Source: Planctomycetales bacterium (lineage in GTDB: Bacteria > Planctomycetota > Planctomycetia > Isosphaerales > Isosphaeraceae). From it: a stretch of DNA of 49,800 nt. The DNA lies in contig DAIDHB010000249.1 in the NCBI GenBank assembly GCA_027452145.1, positions 1 to 49,800 of the forward strand, read 5' to 3'. The translations under genes and the position numbers were made by a program. Positions 1 to 8,384 of this stretch are shown here, piece after piece (position 1 is the stretch's first letter; each line of letters begins with the position of its first letter). Under the pieces are notes generated by a model. It saw nothing but the letters and a program-made list of their open reading frames with translations. It was not told where the DNA came from and did not search any database.

Positions 1-71
1 TGATGGGTCGGATGGGGCAGGAGCGGATCGATCCACTTCCAGAGACGAGGGTCGATTTCATAGCGTCGCAT
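1..71 (-). CDS. IS5-like transposase, N-terminal fragment (runs off window)
   Basis: The minus-strand frame starts at an ATG (69-71) preceded by a good ribosome binding site (GGGAGG about 6 bases upstream) and runs off the window edge. The first residues, MRRYEIDPRLWKWIDPLLP, resemble the usual N-terminus of IS5-family transposases (MRR-[YH]-EL-x-DEQW-x-x-I-x-PLLP, the DUF4096-type leader). Only 23 residues are visible, so the catalytic DDE domain cannot be checked and it is unknown whether the element is intact. Confidence 0.6.
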   Translation of the reverse strand, partial: MRRYEIDPRLWKWIDPLLPHPTH

Positions 72-140
72 GGTGGGCCTCCCTTCGGAAACCTCCCACC
101 TTCATAATAACTGAAAAACCGTTTCTCAGACAGAGCCTAG
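1..140 (-). mobile_element. End of an IS5-like insertion sequence
   Basis: Between the transposase start (71) and about 140 lies a short leader typical of the left end of a small insertion sequence. Read on the minus strand, the outer end begins near GGCTCTGTCTGAGAAACGG (about 119-137) and could be the terminal inverted repeat, next to a CTAG that might be target DNA. The other end lies outside the window, so the repeat and any target duplication cannot be confirmed. Confidence 0.4.
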
Positions 141-554
141 AGCGCCCGGCGCCCATGGGGAAGGCATCGGTCCGGTCCGACGGTCCGACCCGGCGCGCGG
201 GCGAACCCAGCGAATCGGCGGTCGCCGCCGCTACCCACCGGATTCCGCTTTGCCCACGCCCCTTCAGCGGGGCCGTCTTCCTCGACCCACTCCTGTCCGG
301 CGCGGGTCGGAGATCCGCGCCGGACCGGGAAGGGCCATCGAAGGAGGAAACCGCGAAGGACGCCGAAAAGGAGTGGCGATCGAGCCGCCGGCGATCGCCT
401 GCCTCTTCCCATCCGATTTCTGTCGCGCCTTCCGCGGTTGAATTCGGGATTCGGAGCCGGTGGCGAGCCGACCCGCCATTCCGGCATGTTTGATCTCGGC
501 TCTTCGCGTCGAATCCCGGGATGCCGAGCCGATGCGGTCGGGGTCCGCGACGGC
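141..554. other. Gene-free stretch between the IS end and the VPVT-repeat gene
   Basis: About 410 bases with several overlapping open frames on both strands, none with a credible start, ribosome binding site or recognisable protein. No clear repeat or RNA gene is seen. Confidence 0.5.
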
Positions 555-1739
555 CTAGCGCTGCGGCGAGGCCGCCTGGGTCGACGCCGCCGGCGTGGTC
601 GTCGGGACCATGACCGTTCGCGTCACCGGGACCTGCCGCGCGATCGGCTGGACCTGTGTTGTCATCACCGTGACCGGGACCTGGTACGGGACGCACACCG
701 GGACCTGCCGCGTGACGTGCTCGGTCACCGGACGGCAGCGCGTGACCGGCACCGTGACCGTCTCCTGCTGCGGCACCATGGTGCACACGGTCGCCTCGAC
801 GTACTCGGTGACACGCTTCGGCACGATGTCGGTCACCGTCACCTCGTAGGGTTGCATTTCGCAGGTGGTGATGCAGCGAGTGATCTGGTGCGGGATGCGC
901 TCGACTCTCATCTGCGGGACGCGGATCGTCTCCTGCACCGGCGTGAACGTCACCCGCTGCCGGGGGACCTGGATCGTCTGGGGCACCGGTCGGGTGACCG
1001 GCCGCGTGACCGGCACCTGCTGCGGCACGCACGTCGCCACCTGGCGATAGGCGACGCAGGCCGTCGCCCCGCCGCACTGGCCGCAGCCGCCGCCGCACTT
1101 GTGGCCGCACTTGTGGCCGCAGGCGACCACGGGCACGACCGCCGTCGCCGGCACCATCCGCGTCTCGTAGCAGGTCTGCATCTCGCACACCGGCACCATC
1201 CGCGTCACCGGCACGATCTCGCTGACGCACTGCGGGATCATCCGGGTGACGACCTTGTCCACGATCTCGGTCGAGCAGCGATTCTCATAGACCGTCGTCG
1301 TCACGTTCTTCGTCACCGGGACGGGCCGGTAGCACCGCCGCGTCATCGTGACCGGCTCGCAGACCACCCGGACCACCGGCTGACGGACCACCTGCTGCCG
1401 CGGCACATACGTCGTCACCGTCCGCGTCTCGTTCACCGTCTCGGGCACCATCCGCGTCACCGGCACCGTCTCGGTCCGGTACTCGGTCCGGTAGCAGGTC
1501 TGCATGTGCGTGACGGGCACCTGGACGCACTGCGTCGCCTGCACCGTCTCATACACGGTCTGCGTCTGCGGGACCAGGACCGCCGCCCCGCCCTGCCCCG
1601 AGGCCGCGACCGCGCCGGCCCCCGCCTGGGGAGTCGCCGTCCCCGCCTGACCCCACGCTCGGCCCCGATCCGTCAGGCCGATCCCGGCCAGGACCACCCC
1701 GGCCACAACCAGAAGCTGGGCGCCTCGTTGCACGAACAT
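555..1739 (-). CDS. Secreted VPVT/YTV-repeat protein with a Cys/His-rich centre
   Basis: Encodes 394 residues. The start ATG (1737-1739) has GGGAGA about 7 bases upstream. A hydrophobic signal sequence (about residues 8-22) is followed by a region rich in Gly, Ala and Gln. Nearly all the rest consists of irregular short repeats of the type VPVTRMVP, TVTVPVTR and QVPVTRPV, interspersed with evenly scattered Cys residues (CYRTEY, CRPVTEH, CEMQ). The centre carries a Cys/His/Gly cluster (CGHKCGHKCGGGCGQCGG). Such Val/Pro/Thr/Tyr repeat proteins are typical of planctomycetes and are presumed cell-surface or envelope structural proteins; I infer an extracellular, disulfide-bonded role. It is transcribed divergently from the NYN gene. 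The enzymatic function, if any, is unknown. It could also be a metal-binding surface protein because of the central cluster. Confidence 0.85.
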   Translation of the reverse strand: MFVQRGAQLLVVAGVVLAGIGLTDRGRAWGQAGTATPQAGAGAVAASGQGGAAVLVPQTQTVYETVQATQCVQVPVTHMQTCYRTEYRTETVPVTRMVPETVNETRTVTTYVPRQQVVRQPVVRVVCEPVTMTRRCYRPVPVTKNVTTTVYENRCSTEIVDKVVTRMIPQCVSEIVPVTRMVPVCEMQTCYETRMVPATAVVPVVACGHKCGHKCGGGCGQCGGATACVAYRQVATCVPQQVPVTRPVTRPVPQTIQVPRQRVTFTPVQETIRVPQMRVERIPHQITRCITTCEMQPYEVTVTDIVPKRVTEYVEATVCTMVPQQETVTVPVTRCRPVTEHVTRQVPVCVPYQVPVTVMTTQVQPIARQVPVTRTVMVPTTTPAASTQAASPQR

Positions 1740-2147
1740 CTCGCGTTCTCCCGTTGCCACTCTTTCTGTAGAACCCGCAACTCCGTCCTCCCACATTCCA
1801 TGCCTATTGTCCCGCAAAACGCCCCAAATGGAAGAACTTACCCATCCATCCCATTTGAAAGACGAGAAAAGAGAGGCCTGGGGTCGTGTGGCGACCTCTG
1901 GGCAAGGCGGGTGAAGACGGGCGCCGGCGCCGGCCGGATCGCGGCGTCGGGGCGGCGGTCGGAGGGCAGGACGGGCCGAAACTTCCTGACGCATCTCGGG
2001 TTGCGATCTTCGGCCGATTGCAGTATGGTCAAGCCGGGGGAGCATTTCTCCCGCGATCGGCACGGGAGACGTCGTGGGACCGGTCGGCTGCGGTCCCGTC
2101 CTGGCCGATCCGCTCTTGAGCCGTTCACACGGGCGGAGCCAGCCAAC
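1740..2147. other. Divergent intergenic region
   Basis: About 400 bases separating the VPVT-repeat gene (-) from the NYN gene (+). It must contain both promoters, but no hexamer pair stands out. An AT-rich patch lies at about 1800-1870, just upstream of the minus-strand gene. An in-frame ATG at 2025 could extend the NYN protein. Confidence 0.5.
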
Positions 2148-3083
2148 TTGTCCATATCGAAGGCCGAACGCGAACGGAACCTCGCCGTCTTCATCGACCT
2201 GGAGAACCTGGCGATCGGTTTCCAGAATCAGCGCAAGATCAAGTTCGACATTCAGAAGGTGCTCGAGCGCCTGGTTGAAAAAGGGAAGCTCATCGTCAAG
2301 AAGGCTTATGCCGACTGGAGCCGCTATCCGCTCTACACGGCTCCGTTCCACGAGTCGGCCATCGAGCTGATCGAGATCCCCAAGCGGTCGCAGACCGGCA
2401 AGAACTCGGCCGACATCCGGCTGGTGGTCGACGCCATCGACCTGGCCTGGAGCAAGCCCCACGTCGACACGTTCGTCATCGTCTCCGGCGACTCGGATTT
2501 CTCGCCGCTGGTCTCCAAGCTCAAGGAGAACGGCAGGCACGTCATCGGCCTGGGGATGAAGGGCTCGACCTCGGACCTCCTGCGGGACAACTGCGACGAG
2601 TTCATCTACTACGAGGACCTCGAGCGCCAGGAGCAGACCGAGCAGCAGATGGCCATCGACCTGGCCGGGTATCTGCCGCCCAACCTGCCCGAGCGGCAGC
2701 GCGAGGTCTTCAGCCTGTTCATCGAGGCGTGCTATGCCCTCCGGCGCGAGAATCACGAGCAGCTCTACGCCTCGATGATCAAGGACACGATGAAGCGCAA
2801 GAAGCCGTCGTTCGACGAGAGCTATTACGGCTATCGGAGCTTCACCCACCTGCTCGAGGAGGCCGACAACCTCGCCCTGGCCGACATCGAGCGCAACCCC
2901 AAGAGCGGCACGTACGTCGTGACGCGGTTCTGCGGCGAGCGCGAGGCCCGCGGCACCGCCACGGCCGCCGCCGCGGCGGCAGCGGGCGCACCCGCCACCC
3001 CTGGGCTACCTGCGCCGTCGATCCCGCTCCCCGCCGGCACGCCCCGCCGCGATCGCCGCGGATCGGGCCGGCACCGGCGCTGA
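2148..3083 (+). CDS. NYN-domain (LabA/PIN-like) protein with C-terminal OST-HTH/LOTUS domain
   Basis: Encodes 311 residues from a TTG start with GGCGGAG upstream. An ATG at 2025 is in frame, but the extra residues look non-coding and no ribosome binding site precedes it. Residues about 11-160 form a NYN domain, a PIN-like nuclease fold: the acidic residues expected for metal binding are seen in FIDLEN (D17), ADIRLVVDA (D89) and VSGDSDF (D115, D117). Residues about 175-255 (LPERQREVF through GTYVVTRF) match the OST-HTH/LOTUS winged-helix found C-terminal to NYN domains in bacteria, where it is thought to bind RNA. The tail (about 260-311) is Ala/Pro/Arg-rich and disordered. Probable role: cytoplasmic RNA cleavage or RNA-bound regulation; the substrate is unknown. 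Confidence 0.85.
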   Translation: MSISKAERERNLAVFIDLENLAIGFQNQRKIKFDIQKVLERLVEKGKLIVKKAYADWSRYPLYTAPFHESAIELIEIPKRSQTGKNSADIRLVVDAIDLAWSKPHVDTFVIVSGDSDFSPLVSKLKENGRHVIGLGMKGSTSDLLRDNCDEFIYYEDLERQEQTEQQMAIDLAGYLPPNLPERQREVFSLFIEACYALRRENHEQLYASMIKDTMKRKKPSFDESYYGYRSFTHLLEEADNLALADIERNPKSGTYVVTRFCGEREARGTATAAAAAAAGAPATPGLPAPSIPLPAGTPRRDRRGSGRHRR

Positions 3084-3133
3084 TCGCCCGACGTCGCGAC
3101 TCGTCCCCGACCGCCGGCCGGCCACCCCGCGAT

Positions 3134-3162
3134 TTGATCGCCCGGCACCCCGGGCGTATGAT
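3134..3162 (+). promoter_or_regulatory. Sigma70-like promoter for the coiled-coil gene
   Basis: TTGATC (3134-3139) and TATGAT (3157-3162) are separated by exactly 17 bases, giving four and five matches to the consensus hexamers. Transcription would start near 3169, about 50 bases before the ATG at 3220. Prediction only. Confidence 0.45.
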
Positions 3163-3219
3163 GATTTCAGGGTCATCTCGATCCCCCAACCGATCGGAAC
3201 GCGCGCGGAGGACATTCGC

Positions 3220-4044
3220 ATGCGGCGACGTACAATCAGGCGGATCCTCGGCGGACTCGTCGGCCTGGCGGCGCTGGCGGCCGGCGCCGGCGTCCTGGCC
3301 GGCGACGGGCCGTCCGAGGCCGAGCTCGCCAAGGTAGGGCTCAAGCGGTCGGGACCGCTCCTGGTCCTCGAGGCCGAGTCCGAGGTCCACACCAAGGCCG
3401 ACGAGGTCCGCCACCTCTCCCGCCAGCTCGCCCACGACGTCGCCCGCCAGCAGATGACGCTCAGCCCCGAGCAATACCAGGCCACGCTCAAGGGGCTGAA
3501 CGACGAGCTCAACCAGTACAAGAACGAGTTGAACGCCACCAGGAACGCGCTCAATCGCATCCCCAAGCGCCGCGGCTATCCGGTCAATTACCAGCTCCAC
3601 CAGGAGCTGACCGCTTACCGGAACGAACTCCAGGCCGAGGTCACCCAGCGCACCAGTTACCTGAACCAGCTCAAGGGTCAGAAATACGACCCGAAGGCCC
3701 GACTCCAGGCGGATGCCGACGTGCGCACCCGCCGCGAGGAGCGGCACCAGGCCGTGCAGGAGCTGCGCAAGCTCGTCGACGGCCTCCACGAGAAATACGC
3801 CGCCGTGGCGAAGGAGCCGCGCGTCCAGAAGTGGCTCGACACGCCCGAGGGCTCCGCGGGCATCAAGCCCAAGCTCGGGCCGTCGCACGCGATCCGCCTC
3901 GACATCAAGATGCTCGAGCAGTTTGAACGCGCCGAGGCCGCCGGAGACTCAGCGAACGGGCCGGCCAGGTCCACCCGCAAGGGCCGCCGCTCCAAAACGG
4001 CCAAACACGCCGCGCCCGCCGGCGACTCGGCCTCGCCCTTCTGA
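3220..4044 (+). CDS. Secreted coiled-coil protein, protease-less paralogue of the downstream gene
   Basis: Encodes 274 residues; the start is supported by GGAGG about 7 bases upstream. Residues 1-28 are a signal peptide (twin-Arg-like basic start, Leu/Ala-rich core, cleavage near VLA-GD). The mature protein is mostly charged helix (about 55-215), with many Lys/Glu/Gln heptad-like stretches, and ends in a basic Lys/Arg/Ala tail. Two blocks match the protein encoded next door at 4231: an N-terminal block (LAKVGLKRSGPLLVLEAESE against LKARGLKQVGSTYVLPVEGE) and a later block (IKPKLGPS...LDIKMLEQFE against TKPRLGPS...SNIKLLERAE). The gene therefore looks like a tandem duplicate of the non-catalytic half of the neighbour. 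Function unknown; a partner or regulator of the neighbouring protease is possible. Confidence 0.8.
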   Translation: MRRRTIRRILGGLVGLAALAAGAGVLAGDGPSEAELAKVGLKRSGPLLVLEAESEVHTKADEVRHLSRQLAHDVARQQMTLSPEQYQATLKGLNDELNQYKNELNATRNALNRIPKRRGYPVNYQLHQELTAYRNELQAEVTQRTSYLNQLKGQKYDPKARLQADADVRTRREERHQAVQELRKLVDGLHEKYAAVAKEPRVQKWLDTPEGSAGIKPKLGPSHAIRLDIKMLEQFERAEAAGDSANGPARSTRKGRRSKTAKHAAPAGDSASPF

Positions 4045-4051
4045 TCCCACG

Positions 4052-4079
4052 GGCGACCTGGCGACGTCAGTCGCCGGGT
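4052..4079 (+). repeat. Short palindromic repeat (GGCGAC...GTCGCC family)
   Basis: Core TGGCGACGTCAGTCGCCGG is a hairpin-forming inverted repeat and a member of a family also found at 9091-9238 and 11789-11818. It lies directly after the stop codon of the preceding gene, so it could act in termination or mRNA stability. Confidence 0.7.
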
Positions 4080-4230
4080 GCTGGGCGCAAGAGAACGAAC
4101 CCGGAGTTTCTCCGTCGGCTCGATCCAATCCGATCCGACTGAGCCAATGAGACGATCCCGCCGGCCCGGAGGGCCCGGCACGAGTGGGCATCGGACGCCG
4201 CGACGCCGGGGACTGACTGGAGGTACGTGG

Positions 4231-5487
4231 ATGTCTTCTCACGGACGCCCCCGAGGCGGTGTGGGCGTGGTTCTCGCGGTGACACTGCTGCTCGCGGCCG
4301 GCCCCGCCCCGTCCGATCTCGCGGCGGTGCCCCAGGATTCACCCGCGGACGTGCTGAAGGCCCGCGGCCTCAAGCAGGTCGGATCGACGTATGTCCTGCC
4401 GGTCGAGGGCGAGATCCAGAAGAAGTCCAGCGAGCTGAAGGCCCTGCATAATCACCTGCTCCAGGCCGCCCGCCACCGCTCGGAGCTCGAGCGGCAGGCC
4501 GCCGACGGCCAGGCCCAGGTGCGCGAGATGCTCGCCCGGCGCGTCGTCCTCAACCAGCAGATGTCCGAGCTCGACCAGCAGATCCGCGCCCTGCCTCCGG
4601 GCAACCTCCAGGTCCTGGCCCAGCGGAACGAGCTGGTCGCCCAGCGCAACCAGGCCGCGATGGCCTACAACGGCCTGGCCGACAACATTAATCTGCTCCG
4701 GACCAGCCCGGCGGGCGACCCGGCGGCCCGCGACCGCCTCCAGGGCGAAGTCTCCCGTCGCCGCGAGGCGTTCATCCAGGCCGTCCTCGACCTCCGCCAG
4801 GCCGTCGACGCCGCGCAGAAGTCCTATACCGCCCTCGCGTCCGACGAGGCGGTCAAGAACGCCATCGCCGCCGTCGGCCAGTCGGCGAAGACGAAACCGC
4901 GCCTGGGCCCCTCGCCCCAGTTCGCCAGTAACATCAAGCTGCTCGAGCGGGCCGAGCAATCGGTCATGACCGACGCGGTGAACCTGCACAAACGCGGTGG
5001 CGTCTTCTGGGTCGACGCGACCTTCAACGGCAAGGTCGTCCGACCGATGGTCTTCGACACCGGCGCCGGCTTGACGACGATCCCATCCGAGCTGGCCGAG
5101 GAGATCGGGATCAAGCCCGGCCCGACCGACCCGGTCGTCATCTGCGAGACGGCGGACGGCACGAAGGTCGAGGCGCGGCAGGTGACGATTCCCACCATGC
5201 GCGTCGGCCGGTTCACCGTGAACGGCGTCGCCGCCGCCGTGATGCCGCCCGGCAAGGGGAACATCGCGCCCCTGCTGGGCCAGAGCTTCCACCGCCACTT
5301 CACCTACAAGTTCACGCCCGAGAGCGGCAGCCTGGTGATGTCGCGCGTCGAGGGGCTCGAGCCGGCCCGCCCGCAGCAGCCGGCGCGCAGCACCCGAACC
5401 ACCCGCGGCCGCTCCCGTTCCTCCCGCTCCCGTGCCGCCGCCTCGCGCGCCGCCGACGCAGCCTCGACGCCCGACGGGGTGGAATGA
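4231..5487 (+). CDS. Secreted coiled-coil protein with retropepsin-like aspartic protease domain
   Basis: Encodes 418 residues. The ATG at 4231 follows TGGAGGT; upstream in-frame codons lack such a site. Residues 1-35 are a signal peptide. About 35-250 is a helical region paralogous to the upstream gene. Residues about 255-375 form a single-chain retropepsin-like domain: hydrophobic-VFDTGAG with the catalytic Asp at 276, a flap-like segment (TADGTKVEARQVTIPTMRVG) and the second signature hydrophobic-LLGQSFHRHF. Such clan AA domains normally work as dimers and carry a single D[TS]G. The tail (from about 385) is Arg/Ser/Ala-rich and disordered. It is probably an exported peptidase acting in the periplasm or at the envelope; the substrate is unknown. 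The neighbouring protease-less paralogue may be its partner. Confidence 0.85.
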   Translation: MSSHGRPRGGVGVVLAVTLLLAAGPAPSDLAAVPQDSPADVLKARGLKQVGSTYVLPVEGEIQKKSSELKALHNHLLQAARHRSELERQAADGQAQVREMLARRVVLNQQMSELDQQIRALPPGNLQVLAQRNELVAQRNQAAMAYNGLADNINLLRTSPAGDPAARDRLQGEVSRRREAFIQAVLDLRQAVDAAQKSYTALASDEAVKNAIAAVGQSAKTKPRLGPSPQFASNIKLLERAEQSVMTDAVNLHKRGGVFWVDATFNGKVVRPMVFDTGAGLTTIPSELAEEIGIKPGPTDPVVICETADGTKVEARQVTIPTMRVGRFTVNGVAAAVMPPGKGNIAPLLGQSFHRHFTYKFTPESGSLVMSRVEGLEPARPQQPARSTRTTRGRSRSSRSRAAASRAADAASTPDGVE

Positions 5488-5603
5488 TCGGAACGCACGC
5501 CGAGGATGGCCCGCTTCTCGGGTACGCGTGATGGGCTAACGAGGTGATGCAGCGGCCTCCTGAGTTGTGTCGTCTGGTTGCGGCGGAGGGAGTCTCGGCG
5601 GAC

Positions 5604-5864
5604 ATGGCGCTGACCGCGTTCTGGATCGTCTCGCCCGCTCGGCACGGGCCACTCGGCTTCGGCGTTACCGCACACTCTCTGGACGATGCACTGGCCATCA
5701 TCCGCACCTCCGAGTACGGCGGGTACTTGCCCGAAGACGTCGGCTCCTTGCGAATCGATGAAGGGGTCCGCGCGGCTGATCTGGAGTCAGTGTACGTTCG
5801 AGAACATATGGGTCCGATTGTCGTGAGAGGGATCTGGTATCCGTTTGTGAGAGTCGGCGCCTGA
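5604..5864 (+). CDS. Small conserved protein of unknown function
   Basis: Encodes 86 residues starting MALTAFWIVSPARHGPLGFG. GGAGGGAG lies about 12 bases before this ATG. An ATG at 5547 would add 19 residues that look unrelated. I recognise the pattern of a widespread small protein (FWI...GPLGFGVTA.SLDDAL.I, then MGPIVVRG.WYP) that has no assigned function. No signal peptide or membrane segment is present, so it is probably a compact cytoplasmic protein. Confidence 0.65.
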   Translation: MALTAFWIVSPARHGPLGFGVTAHSLDDALAIIRTSEYGGYLPEDVGSLRIDEGVRAADLESVYVREHMGPIVVRGIWYPFVRVGA

Positions 5865-5983
5865 CGCCTAACGGGTCAATCGGCGGACCCGCTCCACGGG
5901 CTGCTGAATCTGGCTGATGGACGCAAGACGCCCGGCACCTCGACCATCCGCTAGCGAATCTCCCGGGCCACGCGCAGGCACGC

Positions 5984-8209
5984 TCAGAGCGGCGTCGCGC
6001 GAACCGGCGTGAACGGCGTCCAGGCGCCGACTCCGTGGACCCTGAGCTTGCGACGGTAGATCCGGTCGCCGCAGAAGGCGTAGAGCACATCATGCTCGCG
6101 GCCGCCGAAGCAGAGGCCCAGCGGCCTCGCGCGGCCGGGGAGCGGCAGGATGACCTGGCTCGGCCCGTCGTCGGCGCACGACTGGACGCCGAAGCGGGTC
6201 GCGATCAGGAGTTGCCCCTCCCTCGCGTAACAGGCCCCCTCGGCGCCCGCGTCGTCCTCCCAGTCGGGGACGTGCAGCCAGAAGAACCGCTCGCGGTCGG
6301 CGAGCGAGCCGTCGGGCTTGATCCGGTAGCTAAACGCCCACTTCGACCGGCCGTCCGCCACCGCCAGGAGCCAGCGATCGGGGCGGTAGGCCAGGCCGCC
6401 GGCCGATTTCGGGGCCGAGTCGACCCGTGCCTTGCGGCCATCCCTGACGAACCAGACCGAATCGCGGTCCTCGCCCGACGCGCGCCCGGCGACGAACAGG
6501 CCCCCCTCGGGCATCGCCAGGACGTGGCGGGCGAAAAGCCCGTCGGCCACCACGACCGACCCAGACCCCGATCCCTCGAATCTCACGACCTTGCCGGTCC
6601 GGCCCGAGACGGCGTATAGCTCGCCCCGAGGCCCGTACGAGAGGCCGTCGGCCTGGCCGGCATCGGGGATGAAATCGGAGATCGACCCATCTATATCGAT
6701 CTTCCGGATCGCGCCGGCCGATGGGTCGACAAAAGTGACCTCGCCCCGCTCGTTGCCTGCACCCGCGCGGACGTCGTGGAGCCCCTCGGCGACGAGCCGC
6801 CACGGCTCGCCGGGGAGGATCAGGTCGCGGACCCTCGGGGCGCCCGGGCCGGGCTCGACGGGCTTCGGCCAGTCCTTCCACACGTAGGCCATCGCCTCGC
6901 GGAAACAGTCGTAATAGCCGGCGACGTGCCCGCCGTTGATGACCCGGAACCGATAATCATAGCCCGAAAACTTCAGCGACTTGTCCATCTCGAGGTCGAG
7001 GAGGAACCAGTCGCCGGCGGCGTTCTCCATGTCCCGCATGCCGGTGGTCAAATACGCGCGGATCGGCCGGGGCTCGAATTTCCGGACGAGCGTGGGGAAC
7101 TCGTGGCCGCCGCGGAAGGCGACGAAGCTCCCGCTGTTGGCATACACGCGGCTGAACAGGTCGGGGCGATGGAAGGCGGCGTTGAACGCGGCGATCCCGC
7201 CGCTGCTGCCGCCGGAGATCGAACGATCGTTGCCGCTGGCCGAGAGCTTCAGGTCGAACCGGCGGGCGACCTCGGGGAGGACCTCGTCGACCAGGAACCG
7301 GGCATTCGCATCGCCGACGGCGTCGTATTCGAGGCAGCGGTTGCGCCGGCCGATCGTCCCCTTGACGGGCGAGGCCAGGTCGCCGGGGCGGACGAAGATG
7401 CCCACGGTGACCGGCAGCTCGCCGGCCGCGATCATCGCCTCGAGGATGGGCTTCTCGGCCGGGTTATAACCGTCGAACTTGACCGAGACACACGCGGGCT
7501 TCGAGCCGTCGTACTGGGCCGGGATGAAGACATGGACCTGGCGGGTGGTGCCGGGGTAGATGGAGCTGGTCGCGAAGGTGAACTGCTCGACCCGGCCGGC
7601 CTTGACCTGTCCCGGCTTCAGCTCGGGCGGCGTGTAGGTGCTCGGCGGGGTCTCGGGCACGCCGCCGACGCCAACGGCGACGGCGGGCGACCCGGCGAGC
7701 GGCCGGACGAACCACTGGAGGTGGCGGTCGCCAGGGCGGTTCTCCCAGAGATCGATCTTCGCGCCGGGCCTGGGGTCGCCGCCGAGGTGATCCAGGCCCA
7801 TCCCCCGGGCGTGCGCCGGGATCAGGCAATACGACCCGTCTTCATTCTTCGACAGCGACCAGCGCTGCCAGGGCTTGCCGCGATCCGCCTCGAGGACGAT
7901 CGGCGTGCCCATCTTCGTGCCGCCCTCCGCGACCGCGAGGACCAGCCTGGGGGCATGGGCCGGCCGGATGAGGTAAGTGTCTCCCTCGCCGGGGGTGATG
8001 GTCCACTTCTGCGCCGGACCATGATTCGGCCGGCCGATCGAGACGACGGCGCCCCCGACCGAGCGGGCGTCGACGGCCTCGAGGGTCAGGCCGGGCGCGC
8101 TGGCCGGGACGATCGCGTAGGCGCCCCAGTCGTCGGCCTCGGCACGGGCGGCGGGGATGACGACCAGGAGGATCAGTGCGGCCACCCGGCGTGCGAATCG
8201 ACTGGGCAT
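5984..8209 (-). CDS. Secreted three-domain protein: ricin-B-like lectin, esterase-D-like hydrolase, SMP-30-like propeller
   Basis: Encodes 741 residues; AAGGAA lies about 8 bases before the ATG (8207-8209). A signal peptide occupies residues 1-26. About 28-170 is a ricin-B-type trefoil with repeated Q/R-W motifs (QKWTIT, WQRWSL, LQWFV). About 205-425 is an alpha/beta hydrolase of the putative esterase (esterase D/enterochelin esterase) type: GGSSGG elbow with Ser336, and late Asp and His (INGGHV). About 435-735 is a six-bladed propeller of the SMP-30/gluconolactonase kind (DGLSYGPRGELYAVS, AGGLAYRPDRWLLAVADG, PLGLCFGG). Planctomycetes often join such an esterase to a propeller; the lectin domain suggests attachment to polysaccharide. 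The likely substrate is an ester-decorated glycan outside the cell. The acting module cannot be decided from sequence alone. Confidence 0.85.
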   Translation of the reverse strand: MPSRFARRVAALILLVVIPAARAEADDWGAYAIVPASAPGLTLEAVDARSVGGAVVSIGRPNHGPAQKWTITPGEGDTYLIRPAHAPRLVLAVAEGGTKMGTPIVLEADRGKPWQRWSLSKNEDGSYCLIPAHARGMGLDHLGGDPRPGAKIDLWENRPGDRHLQWFVRPLAGSPAVAVGVGGVPETPPSTYTPPELKPGQVKAGRVEQFTFATSSIYPGTTRQVHVFIPAQYDGSKPACVSVKFDGYNPAEKPILEAMIAAGELPVTVGIFVRPGDLASPVKGTIGRRNRCLEYDAVGDANARFLVDEVLPEVARRFDLKLSASGNDRSISGGSSGGIAAFNAAFHRPDLFSRVYANSGSFVAFRGGHEFPTLVRKFEPRPIRAYLTTGMRDMENAAGDWFLLDLEMDKSLKFSGYDYRFRVINGGHVAGYYDCFREAMAYVWKDWPKPVEPGPGAPRVRDLILPGEPWRLVAEGLHDVRAGAGNERGEVTFVDPSAGAIRKIDIDGSISDFIPDAGQADGLSYGPRGELYAVSGRTGKVVRFEGSGSGSVVVADGLFARHVLAMPEGGLFVAGRASGEDRDSVWFVRDGRKARVDSAPKSAGGLAYRPDRWLLAVADGRSKWAFSYRIKPDGSLADRERFFWLHVPDWEDDAGAEGACYAREGQLLIATRFGVQSCADDGPSQVILPLPGRARPLGLCFGGREHDVLYAFCGDRIYRRKLRVHGVGAWTPFTPVRATPL

Positions 8210-8384
8210 GATGGGATTCCTTCGGCAGGGCCTGTTCGGCGGGGCGACCCCGAGCCGAGTGCATCACATCGCGCCCCGCCGGTCAAGCGGCCGGCGGCCG
8301 ATTCGCCCTGTCAGCGCGCACGAGGGACGATCCGCGGGGATGGAATCCGACCCCGCGATCGATCGGACCGCTACGAAACCGCGC

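Noticed and set aside
500..545. tRNA T-arm-like sequence (GTCGAATCCCGGGATGCC)
   Set aside because: No matching acceptor, D or anticodon stems at tRNA distances.
438..2147. Long upstream extension of the NYN reading frame (plus strand)
   Set aside because: It overlaps the VPVT-repeat gene on the other strand and reads as its antisense (Arg/His-rich low complexity). The NYN domain starts only after 2148.
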